Source of the DNA: an uncultured Thiotrichaceae bacterium
GTDB lineage: Bacteria; Pseudomonadota; Gammaproteobacteria; Thiotrichales; Thiotrichaceae
DNA length: 41,533 nt
Assembly (NCBI GenBank): GCA_937925855.1
Contig: CALAMO010000003.1
Location: 1-41,533 of the forward strand
Reading direction: 5' to 3'
A program made the position numbers and the translations under genes. The notes under the pieces are model-generated. The model saw nothing but the letters and a program-made list of their open reading frames with translations. It did not search any database and was not told the DNA's origin. Shown in pieces: positions 9,028 to 17,755 of this stretch (within the stretch, counting starts at the first letter, position 1; every line of letters begins with the position of its first letter).

Positions 9028-9950
9028 ACTCACCAGCGCTCAGCATTATTCTCGTCTCGTATAACACGGCGGAACACACCCGCTATGCGTTGGACGCCGT
9101 TTACCGAGAGACTCAGCAGACCGCTTTCGAGGTCATTGTGGTCGATAATGCTTCCACCGATGCATCGGTGAAGGTCTTACGTGAACACTTCCCTGATATT
9201 CAGTTGATTGAATCCGAACAAAATCTGGGCTTCGCTGGCGGAGTTTGCCTCGGTGTTGAACAGGCCAAGGGGGAATATATTTTGCTGCTTAACCCCGATA
9301 CTGAAGTGCTGGATGGCGCGATTGACAAGCTTATGTTGTTTGCACAGCAAAACCGCCACAATGGCATTTGGGGTGGCATTACACTAAATGAAGATCATTC
9401 ACTAAACACGCAGCACGCCTGGTCTAGACCCACATTTGGTACGCTGCTATTCAGCGCACTTGGCCTGAGCAAAGCATTCAGTAGCAGTTGCTTCTTCAAC
9501 CACGCCAACTATGGCTGTTGGCAGCGTGATACCGTCAAAGAGGTTGATATTTTGTCAGGCTGTTTTTTCCTAACCCACCGCCACGTCTGGGATCAGCTGG
9601 GTGGGCTGGATCCGCAATTCTTCATGTATGCAGAAGAAGCCGACTATTGTCTGCGGGCGGCAGAGCAGGGCTATCAGCCGATTGTTAGTCCCACAGCCAA
9701 ACTGATTCACTACGGCGGCCTCAGCCACACACAATTTTCTGGCAAGTTAGTCAAATTGCTCAAGGGCAAAGTTGAACTGATTAACCGCCATGTGAGTCGC
9801 CACAAACGTCCGACCTACAAATTTCTACTGTATCTCTATGTGCTAAATAAACACCTCATACACACCCTGTTTCGCCCCGGAACAGCCCAAGGCCAGGAGT
9901 GGCGTATGGTCTTTGAACAACGCACCGATTGGTTAAAGGGGTATCAGTAA
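9024..9950 (+). CDS. Family 2 glycosyltransferase, rhamnosyltransferase-like
   Basis: GT-A fold transferase of the WbbL type, 308 residues. It shows ILVSYNTAEHT at the start, the nucleotide-binding VVDNASTD, NLGFAGG, the metal-binding LLNPDTE near residues 90-96 and an EEADYCLRA acidic motif near residue 204. WbbL-type enzymes commonly transfer rhamnose from dTDP-rhamnose, which fits the rml genes upstream, but the donor is inference. It overlaps the previous gene by four bases and the next by one. Confidence 0.88.
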   Translation: MNSPALSIILVSYNTAEHTRYALDAVYRETQQTAFEVIVVDNASTDASVKVLREHFPDIQLIESEQNLGFAGGVCLGVEQAKGEYILLLNPDTEVLDGAIDKLMLFAQQNRHNGIWGGITLNEDHSLNTQHAWSRPTFGTLLFSALGLSKAFSSSCFFNHANYGCWQRDTVKEVDILSGCFFLTHRHVWDQLGGLDPQFFMYAEEADYCLRAAEQGYQPIVSPTAKLIHYGGLSHTQFSGKLVKLLKGKVELINRHVSRHKRPTYKFLLYLYVLNKHLIHTLFRPGTAQGQEWRMVFEQRTDWLKGYQ

Positions 9951-10789
9951 TGGCTTGTGTCATTGTCCCCGCTCATAATGAAGCGAATGTCATTGCCAAC
10001 TGCCTGGATAGTCTGCGCGCGCAGGAAGGCTCAGACATTGATAAAATCATTGTGGCCTGTAACGGCTGCACCGATAACACCGCTGACATAGTGCGCCAAC
10101 ACTACCCGGAAACGGTATGTCTTGAAATTGCAACGCCCTCTAAAGTTAATGCACTGAACGAGGCCGAAAAACAGGTCACGAGCTGGCCGGTTTTTTATAT
10201 TGATGCCGATACTCGCCTATCCAGTAATGCCACCCGCCTTATTACTGCCGCCCTAGAGCACGACGACCTGTTGTTAGCGGCACCTGAACCAGAAATTGAT
10301 ACCACACACTCGTCCTGGCTGGTCAAACAATATTATCGGGTCTGGCTTTCACTACCGTATATCCGAGATGGCGTAGTTGCCACCTGTAGTTTTGTTATTT
10401 CAGAGCAAGGACGACAGCGCTTTTCCCATTTTCCTTCTATTATTAATGATGATGGTTTTGTACGTTGCCAGTTTAGTTCTGCTGAACGCGGCAATGTCAG
10501 CGGAACCAAAGTATTTATTAAGGCACCCCGCGATCTGCGCTCATTAATAAAAATTAAAACACGAGCCAGATTGGGCAATATGCAACTGGCACATGAAAAT
10601 CTATGCACACAAAAAGAAAACAAGCCTTATTCCAGCATTCTGCGCCACAGATTGCTTAGTGCTGCCGGTGTCTCAGTGGTGATATATATCCTGATAACGC
10701 TGGTAATTAGGCTGCGTGCCCGCCAGCAATTTAAAAACTTAGCCAACTATCGCTGGGAGACCGATCAATCTTCCCGCCAAAGAGTATGA
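9950..10789 (+). CDS. Family 2 glycosyltransferase with C-terminal membrane segment
   Basis: A 279-residue GT-A transferase: VIVPAHNEANVI at the N-terminus, VACNGCTDNT, and DADT as the metal-binding motif near residue 82. A hydrophobic stretch near the C-terminus (VSVVIYILITLVI) probably anchors it to the inner membrane. I chose the ATG that overlaps the previous stop by one base because AAGGGG lies eight bases before it; an in-frame ATG 21 bases earlier has no such site. It is the last gene of the tightly overlapped block. Confidence 0.85.
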   Translation: MACVIVPAHNEANVIANCLDSLRAQEGSDIDKIIVACNGCTDNTADIVRQHYPETVCLEIATPSKVNALNEAEKQVTSWPVFYIDADTRLSSNATRLITAALEHDDLLLAAPEPEIDTTHSSWLVKQYYRVWLSLPYIRDGVVATCSFVISEQGRQRFSHFPSIINDDGFVRCQFSSAERGNVSGTKVFIKAPRDLRSLIKIKTRARLGNMQLAHENLCTQKENKPYSSILRHRLLSAAGVSVVIYILITLVIRLRARQQFKNLANYRWETDQSSRQRV

Positions 10790-11094
10790 AATGAAACGCT
10801 ATAAACTGACTTTAAAATGAACCACCTTGTGCTATTTTTGCGACAAAAGCAACGGAAATAAGCTATAGTTATGAACACTAAACTAGCGAATTGAGTGTTT
10901 TTTAATCGTTAGTAACTTAGTAATGTCTGTGCAGTAACGTGTGCTACCCGGCAGGACTCCGGCAACCCCATAAAGCGATCTTCCAAGGTTATCGTTTTTG
11001 CCAGAATCACTTCCAAACAGGCATTTTGACAATAAAATTCACGGTGCAGTTTGCTGGCACTGCGAATAATGATTTTGTGGACGGACGACTTGAC
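10790..11094 (+). other. 305-bp leader between the two halves of the glycan locus
   Basis: No gene is supported. A weak intrinsic terminator lies at 10874-10903. The last 156 bases before the next ATG have no stop in frame with the downstream gene, but the 52 codons read as non-coding and are not expected at the N-terminus of that family. A perfect TTGACA occurs at 11026-11031, with no credible -10 box 16-18 bases later. The CCGGCAGGACTCCGG segment near 10949 can form a short stem. Confidence 0.5.
10874..10903 (+). terminator. Weak intrinsic terminator after the glycosyltransferase block
   Basis: AACACT at 10874-10879 can pair with AGTGTT at 10894-10899 around a 14-base loop, and the 3' arm runs into six T residues. 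The stem is short and A/T-rich, so at best this would end transcription partially. Confidence 0.4.
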
Positions 11095-12480
11095 ATGGTA
11101 GACAAAAAAATTAGCTCTGAACTGATCTACCGCACGACTGACACTTTAGCCATACTCAGTATCGTGCTGTTAGCCTCAATTTATTCAGAGCGCTACAATT
11201 TTGAGGGTTATCTTGCAGCAGGGCTAGGTGCTTCGCTTATCTTTGGCCTTGTGGGACGTTTTACCGACATTTATACCTCATGGAGTGGACGCCCCTTCTT
11301 CCGCGACGAGGTCATGCGCCTCATTGTGACTTGGCTCACCACATTCTTTGTTTTAGTGTTTATTATTTTTGCGTCTAAAACCTCGGAGCAATTTTCACGG
11401 TTAATCCTAATCAGCTGGCTGATGTTGGCCCCAGCTCTGCTGATTCTGAATCGTTATGTGCTACGCGCCCTGCTATCACACCTGAAAAAACTGGGCATCC
11501 GTAACCACAGCATTGCCATCGTCGGCATGACCGAGGCCGGATTAAAGTTCGCCCAGGCGATTCAACAACAGCCTGAGTCTGGTCTACAAGTAGCAGGATT
11601 CTACGCGCACGATGAGCAGGACAATCAGGCTATCAGTGAACAATATGCCCAGATTGGTGATTTGGAAAAGATGGTGCAAGACGCGAAAATGGGCACATGG
11701 GATCAGATTTACCTGGCACTGCCCTCTAACCAGAAGACCTTAACGACCCGCATTATCACTCAGTTAGCCGATACCATTACCCCAATTCGTCTCATTCCCG
11801 ATAGCTTTACTAACTCACTGATGCATAGCAAATACCTTGAAATTGCCGATACGCCGGTACTGTCTATTTATGACGCCCCACTCTCGGTGCAAAGCGCCGT
11901 TGTTAAGCGAATCGAAGACCTAATGATTGGCTCAATACTTCTGATCCTGCTGCTACCGATTATGGCGGTGATTGCGGCGGCAGTAAAACTCACCTCGCCT
12001 GGCCCCGTATTGTTTAAACAGGTGCGTCATGGCCTGAAAGGCGAACCGTTCAAGGTATGGAAATTCCGCACGATGACGGTGTGTGAAGACGGTAACACCG
12101 TAAAACAGGCCACACGCAACGACCTCAGAGTCACCCGCGTTGGAGCGATTCTGCGTAAAACCTCCATGGATGAGCTGCCGCAGTTTTTCAATGTGTTACA
12201 GGGCCATATGTCGATTGTTGGGCCGCGCCCGCATGCCATATCGCACAATGAAGCCTATAAGACTTTGATACCCGGCTATATGATGCGTCATCTGATGAAA
12301 CCCGGCATTACCGGCTGGGCACAGGTTAATGGCTGGCGCGGTGAAACCGACACCCTGTACAAAATGCAGAAGCGGGTTGAATGCGACATGGAGTATATTC
12401 GCTCCTGGAGTTTATGGCTGGATTTGCGCATTATTTTTGTCACAGCATTTAAAACACTGTTTGACAAAAACGCTTATTAG
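11095..12480 (+). CDS. Undecaprenyl-phosphate hexose-1-phosphate transferase (WcaJ/GumD type)
   Basis: Initiating transferase that loads the first sugar phosphate, probably glucose-1-phosphate, onto undecaprenyl phosphate. The 461-residue protein has an N-terminal membrane region, a Rossmann-like middle (IAIVGMTEAGLKFA) and the C-terminal catalytic domain from about residue 270. That domain carries KFRTM, DELPQFFNVL, GPRP and GWAQVNGWRGETDT, and ends DKNAY. The last motifs are those of glucose-specific WcaJ/GumD members. I chose the ATG giving MVDKKISSELIY, typical of the family start, and not an upstream in-frame ATG. Confidence 0.92.
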   Translation: MVDKKISSELIYRTTDTLAILSIVLLASIYSERYNFEGYLAAGLGASLIFGLVGRFTDIYTSWSGRPFFRDEVMRLIVTWLTTFFVLVFIIFASKTSEQFSRLILISWLMLAPALLILNRYVLRALLSHLKKLGIRNHSIAIVGMTEAGLKFAQAIQQQPESGLQVAGFYAHDEQDNQAISEQYAQIGDLEKMVQDAKMGTWDQIYLALPSNQKTLTTRIITQLADTITPIRLIPDSFTNSLMHSKYLEIADTPVLSIYDAPLSVQSAVVKRIEDLMIGSILLILLLPIMAVIAAAVKLTSPGPVLFKQVRHGLKGEPFKVWKFRTMTVCEDGNTVKQATRNDLRVTRVGAILRKTSMDELPQFFNVLQGHMSIVGPRPHAISHNEAYKTLIPGYMMRHLMKPGITGWAQVNGWRGETDTLYKMQKRVECDMEYIRSWSLWLDLRIIFVTAFKTLFDKNAY

Positions 12481-12533
12481 TCCTCGTAAATACGTCCCTC
12501 ACACAACCCCAAAAAAATTAACAGGCCGCACTT

Positions 12534-13634
12534 TTGAAACTGCATCAACTCACGTTCACGCGCTATCTAGCCGCCATGACCGTGGTATTTTTTCACTTCG
12601 GTCAGGACGCCTTTCCAGCGGATAATCTCTGGTTAAAGCCGATCATCACCGCTGGCCCGATTGCCGTTAGCTATTTTTTTGTACTGTCCGGTTTTATTAT
12701 GGCCGTGGCCTACTACGCGCCCTTCCAGGCCAGCACCGCTACCCGCTTCGATCGCTGGCGCTACTGGCTGGCCCGACTGGCACGTATTTACCCGGTTTAT
12801 TTGCTAGCACTCCTTCTGATGATTGCTGCCAGTTTAGGCGGTGATGGCAGTGACCCATTGACCGTCACGCTGAACCTCAGCATGCTACAAGCTTGGCTAC
12901 CCGGCTACGCAATGACGCTCAACTCACCGGGCTGGTCACTTTCAGTCGAGCTATTCTTCTATCTCTGCTTCCCGCTGTTACTCCTGTGGCTACAACGTTT
13001 TAACCTGAAATCATTACTGCTGTTTAGTCTACTGCTGTGGCTCCTTTCCCAAGGGTTACAAATCTGGCTGCACAATCTCGCAAGCTATACCCCTAAAAAC
13101 CTACTGCATGAATTTATCTATTACCATCCGCTCATGCATATCAATACCTTTGTTATGGGTTTTGTGGTCGGCGTTTATTTCTGTGATGGTCAACTGAATG
13201 CATTAAACAATCGCTGGAATGGATTCTGGCTGCTAGCCTGCACGCTGTTGATTTGCGGCTTACTGCTGGCGGAGCACAGTCTGGAAGCAGCTTTTGGCCT
13301 GCTAATCGACTATAATAACGGACTGATTGCCCCACTGTTTCTTGCTGTGATTGTTTTATTAGCACTCAACAGGGGCTTAACTCAGCGTCTGCTGTCTTTT
13401 CCAATCCTGATACTCCTAGGAGAAGCCAGCTACTCGCTTTATATCTTGCAGCGCCCGGTCTATGGTATTTATGATCGCACGCTGGGAAACTGGCTATCCA
13501 TGGATACAAATCTGCATTTTTACCTGTTTGCGCTGTTACTGACAGTCCTATCAATACTCTCATTCAGGTACTTTGAAACTCCGCTACGCCGTGTTATCAA
13601 CGCATTCTACGGCTCATCTGGGAAAAGTGGCTAG
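12534..13634 (+). CDS. Acyltransferase family 3 membrane protein
   Basis: Integral membrane acyltransferase of the OafA/ExoZ type, 366 residues with about ten hydrophobic segments. The N-terminal motif around RYLAAMTVVFFHFG carries the conserved histidine of the family, and SYFFVLSGFIM and SLSVELFFYLCFPLLL follow. Such proteins O-acetylate, or otherwise acylate, polysaccharide. The start is a TTG with AGG about nine bases upstream; the next ATG would remove half of the histidine helix, so TTG is preferred. A second acetylation function beside the hexapeptide enzyme suggests a doubly decorated polymer. Confidence 0.86.
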   Translation: MKLHQLTFTRYLAAMTVVFFHFGQDAFPADNLWLKPIITAGPIAVSYFFVLSGFIMAVAYYAPFQASTATRFDRWRYWLARLARIYPVYLLALLLMIAASLGGDGSDPLTVTLNLSMLQAWLPGYAMTLNSPGWSLSVELFFYLCFPLLLLWLQRFNLKSLLLFSLLLWLLSQGLQIWLHNLASYTPKNLLHEFIYYHPLMHINTFVMGFVVGVYFCDGQLNALNNRWNGFWLLACTLLICGLLLAEHSLEAAFGLLIDYNNGLIAPLFLAVIVLLALNRGLTQRLLSFPILILLGEASYSLYILQRPVYGIYDRTLGNWLSMDTNLHFYLFALLLTVLSILSFRYFETPLRRVINAFYGSSGKSG

Positions 13635-13745
13635 ACGTTTAGCTTAAATGACAAGCTTGTATCTGAGTAAGACGCCGCTCGCCTGATGGAAAAAACCCCA
13701 TCCTTCAGCAACCTAAGGACAAACCCTCCTTTAAGAAGTAGACTT

Positions 13746-15671
13746 ATGCAAAATCTGAATCAAACCGCACAGGATAATGCGCCAATGCCCGAATTTGCCA
13801 AAACCCAGGAAAGCCTTGATCTGCGTGGATTCTGGAAAACACTGGTCAGACAAAGAAAAACTATCTTCGCCATCATTGCGGTGGTGCTGGTATTGACCTT
13901 AATTTTCACCCTACTGAGCAGCCCACTGTACCGCGCCAGCGCCACCTTACAGGTTGAACGTGAAGCCTCAAAAATCGTGGACGATGATTTTTTATCTTCC
14001 GGCGACATTCGCGATACCCGCGACTTTTACCAGACGCAGTTTGAGTTATTACGCAGCTATGGTCTGATTGATCGGGTGATCGACAAGTTACAGCTTAATA
14101 GCACTGTTATTCGCCAATCCTTAACTGGAAAAATCAAAACAGCGTTGTTTCCATCGGAAAATACCAATGAGAAGTCGGCGCTCAATGTGGCCATCTCTGA
14201 AAACTTGTACATTGAACCCATTAAAAACTCCCGCTTAGTAAGCATCCACTTCGAAGGTGCCGCCCCAGAACAATCGGCCGCCGTCGCCAATGCCATTGCC
14301 GAGACCTTTGTCGTCATGAATCTAGAACGTCGCCGCCAAGATACGATCGACGCGGAGAAATTTCTTAATGAGCGTATTGGCGAAGCGAAAGCCAAGCTCC
14401 AGGAGTCCGAGAGCAAGTTGGGTGCCTATGCCCAAGAGCACACCATCCTGCAGCTGGATAACAAAGAATCCACCACCAGTACGCTCGCGTTGATGCAGCT
14501 CTCAGAGGAACTGGTTAAAGCAGAGCGGGAAGTCATCACTGTTAAAAATGACAGCACACGCAGCGCTGAACTGAAAGACGCGCAAAACCGAGCTGAGCAG
14601 ATTCGCGACTTACTCATGACGGAAGAGCGCAAAGCTGTGCAATTGCAGGGTAAAACCACAGCCTACAAAACACTGCAGCGTGAAGTCGAGACCAATCAGG
14701 CGTCCTATCAGGGCCTGCTACAGCGCCTAAAAGAAATTAACGTTGCCGGTACTTCTGGTTCCAGCAACTTAATGATCATCGATAAGGCGCAGGTGCCGCT
14801 ACAAAAGCATAAGCCGAAGCTCTCCACCAATCTTGCCTTCGCCAGCCTGCTCGGCTTATTGCTTGGGCTGACCGTTGCTTTTCTGCGTGAATTTATGGAT
14901 GACAGCGTCAAAGACATTAACGACCTGGAACGCCAGACACAGCTCCCGGTACTGGGCATTGTCCCAACCGCTCGCGAGAAGAACCCACGCAAGATGGCGC
15001 AAATGGCGCTGACAGAGCCGCGCTCCATGCTGGCTGAATCGTTTCGTACCTTACGCACCACTTTGCGCTTTAAACTGCGTGAAATGAACGCTAAAAACAC
15101 TCTGTTTATTACTAGCACCCGCGCTAACGAGGGCAAAACCACCATCTCCATTAATTTAGCCAGCACCTATGCGCATGCCGGTAACCGCGTGCTGCTGATT
15201 GATGCCGATCTACGGAATCCATCGCTGCACAAAATTATGGGCGGCCAAGATCAGCACGGTCTGAGTGGCTATCTGGCAGGGGAAGTTTCCTTGAACCAGC
15301 TGGCACAGGCTTCTAATGTGCAGAATTTGGATATTATTCCGGCGGGCAAAGTGGCGCACGACCCTGCTGAAATGCTATCCAGTCGGCGGATGGAAGATTT
15401 GATTCAGGCCGCGACTGAAAATTATGATATGGTCATTATTGACGGCCCGCCGATTCTGGGCCTAGCAGACGCTATGATTTTGGCCTCTCTGGCGACGCTT
15501 ACCGTGATCGCAGTGGATGCTAAAAACACCCGCACGACTACGATTAATAATGCGTTGAAACGCCTGCGTCAGTCCGGCCTGTCCGTTGCTGGCCTACTGC
15601 TAAATAAGGTGTCTGACTCAGCTGACCTCGGGTATGAAGATGATTATTACAACTATCCGGTCAGGGCTTAG
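13746..15671 (+). CDS. wzc: Wzc-like polysaccharide co-polymerase and tyrosine autokinase
   Basis: Inner-membrane chain-length regulator fused to a bacterial tyrosine kinase. With this start it has 641 residues. It has a first membrane helix near residues 39-57, a coiled-coil periplasmic domain, a GNVR-type segment before a second helix near 362-382, then Walker A (STRANEGKTT, about 457), Walker A' (LLIDADLRNP) and Walker B (MVIIDGPP). The C-terminus DLGYEDDYYNYPVRA has four tyrosines, the expected phosphorylation cluster. The chosen ATG has AGAAG seven bases ahead; an in-frame ATG at 13686 without a ribosome site would add 20 residues. Confidence 0.92.
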   Translation: MQNLNQTAQDNAPMPEFAKTQESLDLRGFWKTLVRQRKTIFAIIAVVLVLTLIFTLLSSPLYRASATLQVEREASKIVDDDFLSSGDIRDTRDFYQTQFELLRSYGLIDRVIDKLQLNSTVIRQSLTGKIKTALFPSENTNEKSALNVAISENLYIEPIKNSRLVSIHFEGAAPEQSAAVANAIAETFVVMNLERRRQDTIDAEKFLNERIGEAKAKLQESESKLGAYAQEHTILQLDNKESTTSTLALMQLSEELVKAEREVITVKNDSTRSAELKDAQNRAEQIRDLLMTEERKAVQLQGKTTAYKTLQREVETNQASYQGLLQRLKEINVAGTSGSSNLMIIDKAQVPLQKHKPKLSTNLAFASLLGLLLGLTVAFLREFMDDSVKDINDLERQTQLPVLGIVPTAREKNPRKMAQMALTEPRSMLAESFRTLRTTLRFKLREMNAKNTLFITSTRANEGKTTISINLASTYAHAGNRVLLIDADLRNPSLHKIMGGQDQHGLSGYLAGEVSLNQLAQASNVQNLDIIPAGKVAHDPAEMLSSRRMEDLIQAATENYDMVIIDGPPILGLADAMILASLATLTVIAVDAKNTRTTTINNALKRLRQSGLSVAGLLLNKVSDSADLGYEDDYYNYPVRA

Positions 15672-15706
15672 GTACAGGCCACAGCGCTCAAGAGGAGCAC
15701 ATTGAT

Positions 15707-16168
15707 ATGGCGATTGCATTAAGCCTGCACGTACTGGCGGCAGTGATTTGGGTAGGTGGCATGTTCTTCGCCTATATGGCCCTGCGCCCTGCTGCGGCAT
15801 CCATCCTGGAGCCACCACAAAGACTTAGCCTGTGGCAATCGACCTTGCGCCGCTTTTTCTTCTGGGTAGGGTTGGCGATTATTATTATCCTAGCCTCCGG
15901 TTATTGGATGATCTCCCAGCAGTATGGCGGCATGCAAGCGGCTCCGCTGTTTGTCCACCTCATGCATGGCCTTGGCCTGCTGATGATGCTGATTTTTCTG
16001 CACGTCTTCTTTGCCCCTTACCGGCGGCTGACAAAAGCGATTAATGAGACCCGCTGGCCAGAGGGGGCCAAAGCGCTGAATCAGATGCGAATCCTGATTG
16101 CGCTGAACCTGTTGCTGGGCCTGATTATCGTGGTGATCGCCAGCGGTGGTAAATACTGGCTGCAATAA
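15707..16168 (+). CDS. CopD-family membrane protein
   Basis: A 153-residue protein with four hydrophobic segments. The first reads LHVLAAVIWVGGMFFAYM, the H-x6-WVGG pattern of the CopD/YcnJ membrane domain. A second histidine pair (FVHLMHGLGLL) lies in the third helix. Family members are linked to copper handling or haem, but a small stand-alone member cannot be assigned a substrate. A good GAGGAG ribosome site lies in the 35-base gap after wzc, so it may be co-transcribed without sharing a function. Confidence 0.78.
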   Translation: MAIALSLHVLAAVIWVGGMFFAYMALRPAAASILEPPQRLSLWQSTLRRFFFWVGLAIIIILASGYWMISQQYGGMQAAPLFVHLMHGLGLLMMLIFLHVFFAPYRRLTKAINETRWPEGAKALNQMRILIALNLLLGLIIVVIASGGKYWLQ

Positions 16169-16197
16169 AAACACGGTCTGCGCCCCAAGGCATGTTC

Positions 16198-16719
16198 ATG
16201 CATAGCGATAGCCCATCTGATGAGCATAAAGTGATGCGCTGCGCACAGTGCCAGCCCGCTGAATTACAGCAGCTGCTTAGCCGCTATCAGCTCAGCCTGC
16301 ATTGGCTGGAACGCGAACAGGACATTCCTGGCAGCTTTTGGGGCGCGCCGGAAGCAGGGCTGATTAAACACCATGTCTATATCCGCCCCGATACCCCGGT
16401 ACACTCGCTCCTGCATGAGTGTGGCCATGTTATCTGCATGGATGCCCAACGCCGCCAGCGGCTGCACACCGATGCCAACGGCAGAACAGCCGCAGAAGAA
16501 AATGCGGTCTGTTATCTACAGATTATTTTGGCCGATCAAATCAACGGTTTTGGACGCCAGCGCGCACTGCTGGATATGGATCGCTGGGGCTATAGTTTCC
16601 GGCTAGGTTCTGCCCACCGCTGGTTTGAGGAAGATGCCGCCGATGCGCAACAGTGGCTGCTTGCCCATGATCTCATTGCACCCAATAATCAGCCGACCTA
16701 CCGCTTACGCAGGGAATGA
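16198..16719 (+). CDS. Small HExxH protein, putative zinc metallopeptidase-like
   Basis: I do not recognise a named family. The 173-residue protein carries HECGH at residues 73-77 in a helix-like context (VHSLLHECGHVICMD). It also has AAEENAVCYLQIILAD at 98-113, whose glutamates lie 23-24 residues beyond the second histidine. That is the HExxH...E layout of gluzincins and ImmA/IrrE-type (M78) proteins. There is no signal peptide, so it should be cytoplasmic. The ATG chosen has AAGG seven bases upstream; an ATG six bases earlier is too close to it. It ends one base before the asparaginase start. Confidence 0.65.
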   Translation: MHSDSPSDEHKVMRCAQCQPAELQQLLSRYQLSLHWLEREQDIPGSFWGAPEAGLIKHHVYIRPDTPVHSLLHECGHVICMDAQRRQRLHTDANGRTAAEENAVCYLQIILADQINGFGRQRALLDMDRWGYSFRLGSAHRWFEEDAADAQQWLLAHDLIAPNNQPTYRLRRE

Positions 16720-16720
16720 T

Positions 16721-17713
16721 ATGAATCCGGTTCTAACGCAAGTCTGGCGCGGCCAGCACATCGAATCTCAGCACCGTGGCAGTGCCATCGCACTCGATGC
16801 CAGCGGCAATACCCTGTTCGCTGTGGGCGACACAGAAGCGCTGGTTTTTCCGCGTTCCGCAATTAAGCCGATACAGGCACTGCCCCTGGTAGAATCCGGC
16901 GCAGCAGATGCTTATGGCTTTGATGACAGACACCTCGCACTAGCCTGTAGTTCTCATAACGGGGAAACGCGCCATACCGAGCTAGTGGCCGACGTGCTAC
17001 AACGCATCGAGCTAAGTCCACATGATTTGGTGTGTGGTGCAGAATTTCCTATGCTACAGGCCGCCGCCCATGCACTAGTACGGCAGCAAAAAACACCGGG
17101 CCGCGAACATCATAACTGTTCCGGCAAGCACAGCGCCATGCTCACGCTGTGCCAGCATCAGGGCTGGCCGATAACGGATTACCATGCGTTTGACCATCCG
17201 GCCCAGCGCGCTTGGCGCACGGTATTATCAGAACTGTGTGCAGTTGACGCAGAAACACTGCCATGGGATGCCGATGGCTGTGGTATTCCAGCGCTGGCCT
17301 TGCCGCTGCGTCAAATTGCGCGGGGCTTTAGTCAATTTGCCAATCCCGCTGCACAGCCACCCCAGCGGGCACGCGCTATGCAGCGTATCACCCAGGCCAT
17401 AGCCGCTCACCCGATGAATATTGCCGGTACTGAGCGCGCCTGCACCGCAGTGATTGATGCCTCAAACGGTGAGGTCATTGTTAAAACCGGGGCTGAAGGT
17501 GTGTTTGCCGGTTTTATTCCGGCGCGTGGCATTGGGTTTGCACTTAAAATTGACGACGGGGCCAGCCGAGCAGCTGAAACAGCGCTAGGTGGGGTACTGG
17601 CAAAATTAGCTGAACCAGTGGCACAGGTCGCCGCCACGCAAGCCTTCTTTCAGCGCGAACTCACTAATTCACGCGGCAAAGTGGTTGGCAGAGTCGTCGC
17701 CACTGATTTTTAA
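16721..17713 (+). CDS. L-asparaginase II family protein
   Basis: A 330-residue protein of the L-asparaginase II (Rhizobium AnsA-like) family, distinct from the E. coli type. Characteristic segments are RSAIKPIQALPL, ACSSHNGETRHTE, HHNCSGKHSAML and DGCGIPALALPL. The family hydrolyses asparagine to aspartate and ammonia. The start follows the previous stop by one base with AGGG as ribosome site, so the two are coupled. There is no signal peptide, so a cytoplasmic enzyme is expected. Confidence 0.87.
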   Translation: MNPVLTQVWRGQHIESQHRGSAIALDASGNTLFAVGDTEALVFPRSAIKPIQALPLVESGAADAYGFDDRHLALACSSHNGETRHTELVADVLQRIELSPHDLVCGAEFPMLQAAAHALVRQQKTPGREHHNCSGKHSAMLTLCQHQGWPITDYHAFDHPAQRAWRTVLSELCAVDAETLPWDADGCGIPALALPLRQIARGFSQFANPAAQPPQRARAMQRITQAIAAHPMNIAGTERACTAVIDASNGEVIVKTGAEGVFAGFIPARGIGFALKIDDGASRAAETALGGVLAKLAEPVAQVAATQAFFQRELTNSRGKVVGRVVATDF

Positions 17714-17755
17714 ACGTCTGCCTCAAGCATAAGCAGGCCGTAACAGCACGGTGAT

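Noticed and set aside
11026-11054. TTGACA as a promoter for the hexose-1-phosphate transferase
   Set aside because: No acceptable -10 box lies 16-18 bases downstream.
10939-11094. 52-codon N-terminal extension of the hexose-1-phosphate transferase
   Set aside because: Unlike any family N-terminus. The ATG at 11095 gives the expected MVDKK start, and the longer start has no ribosome site.
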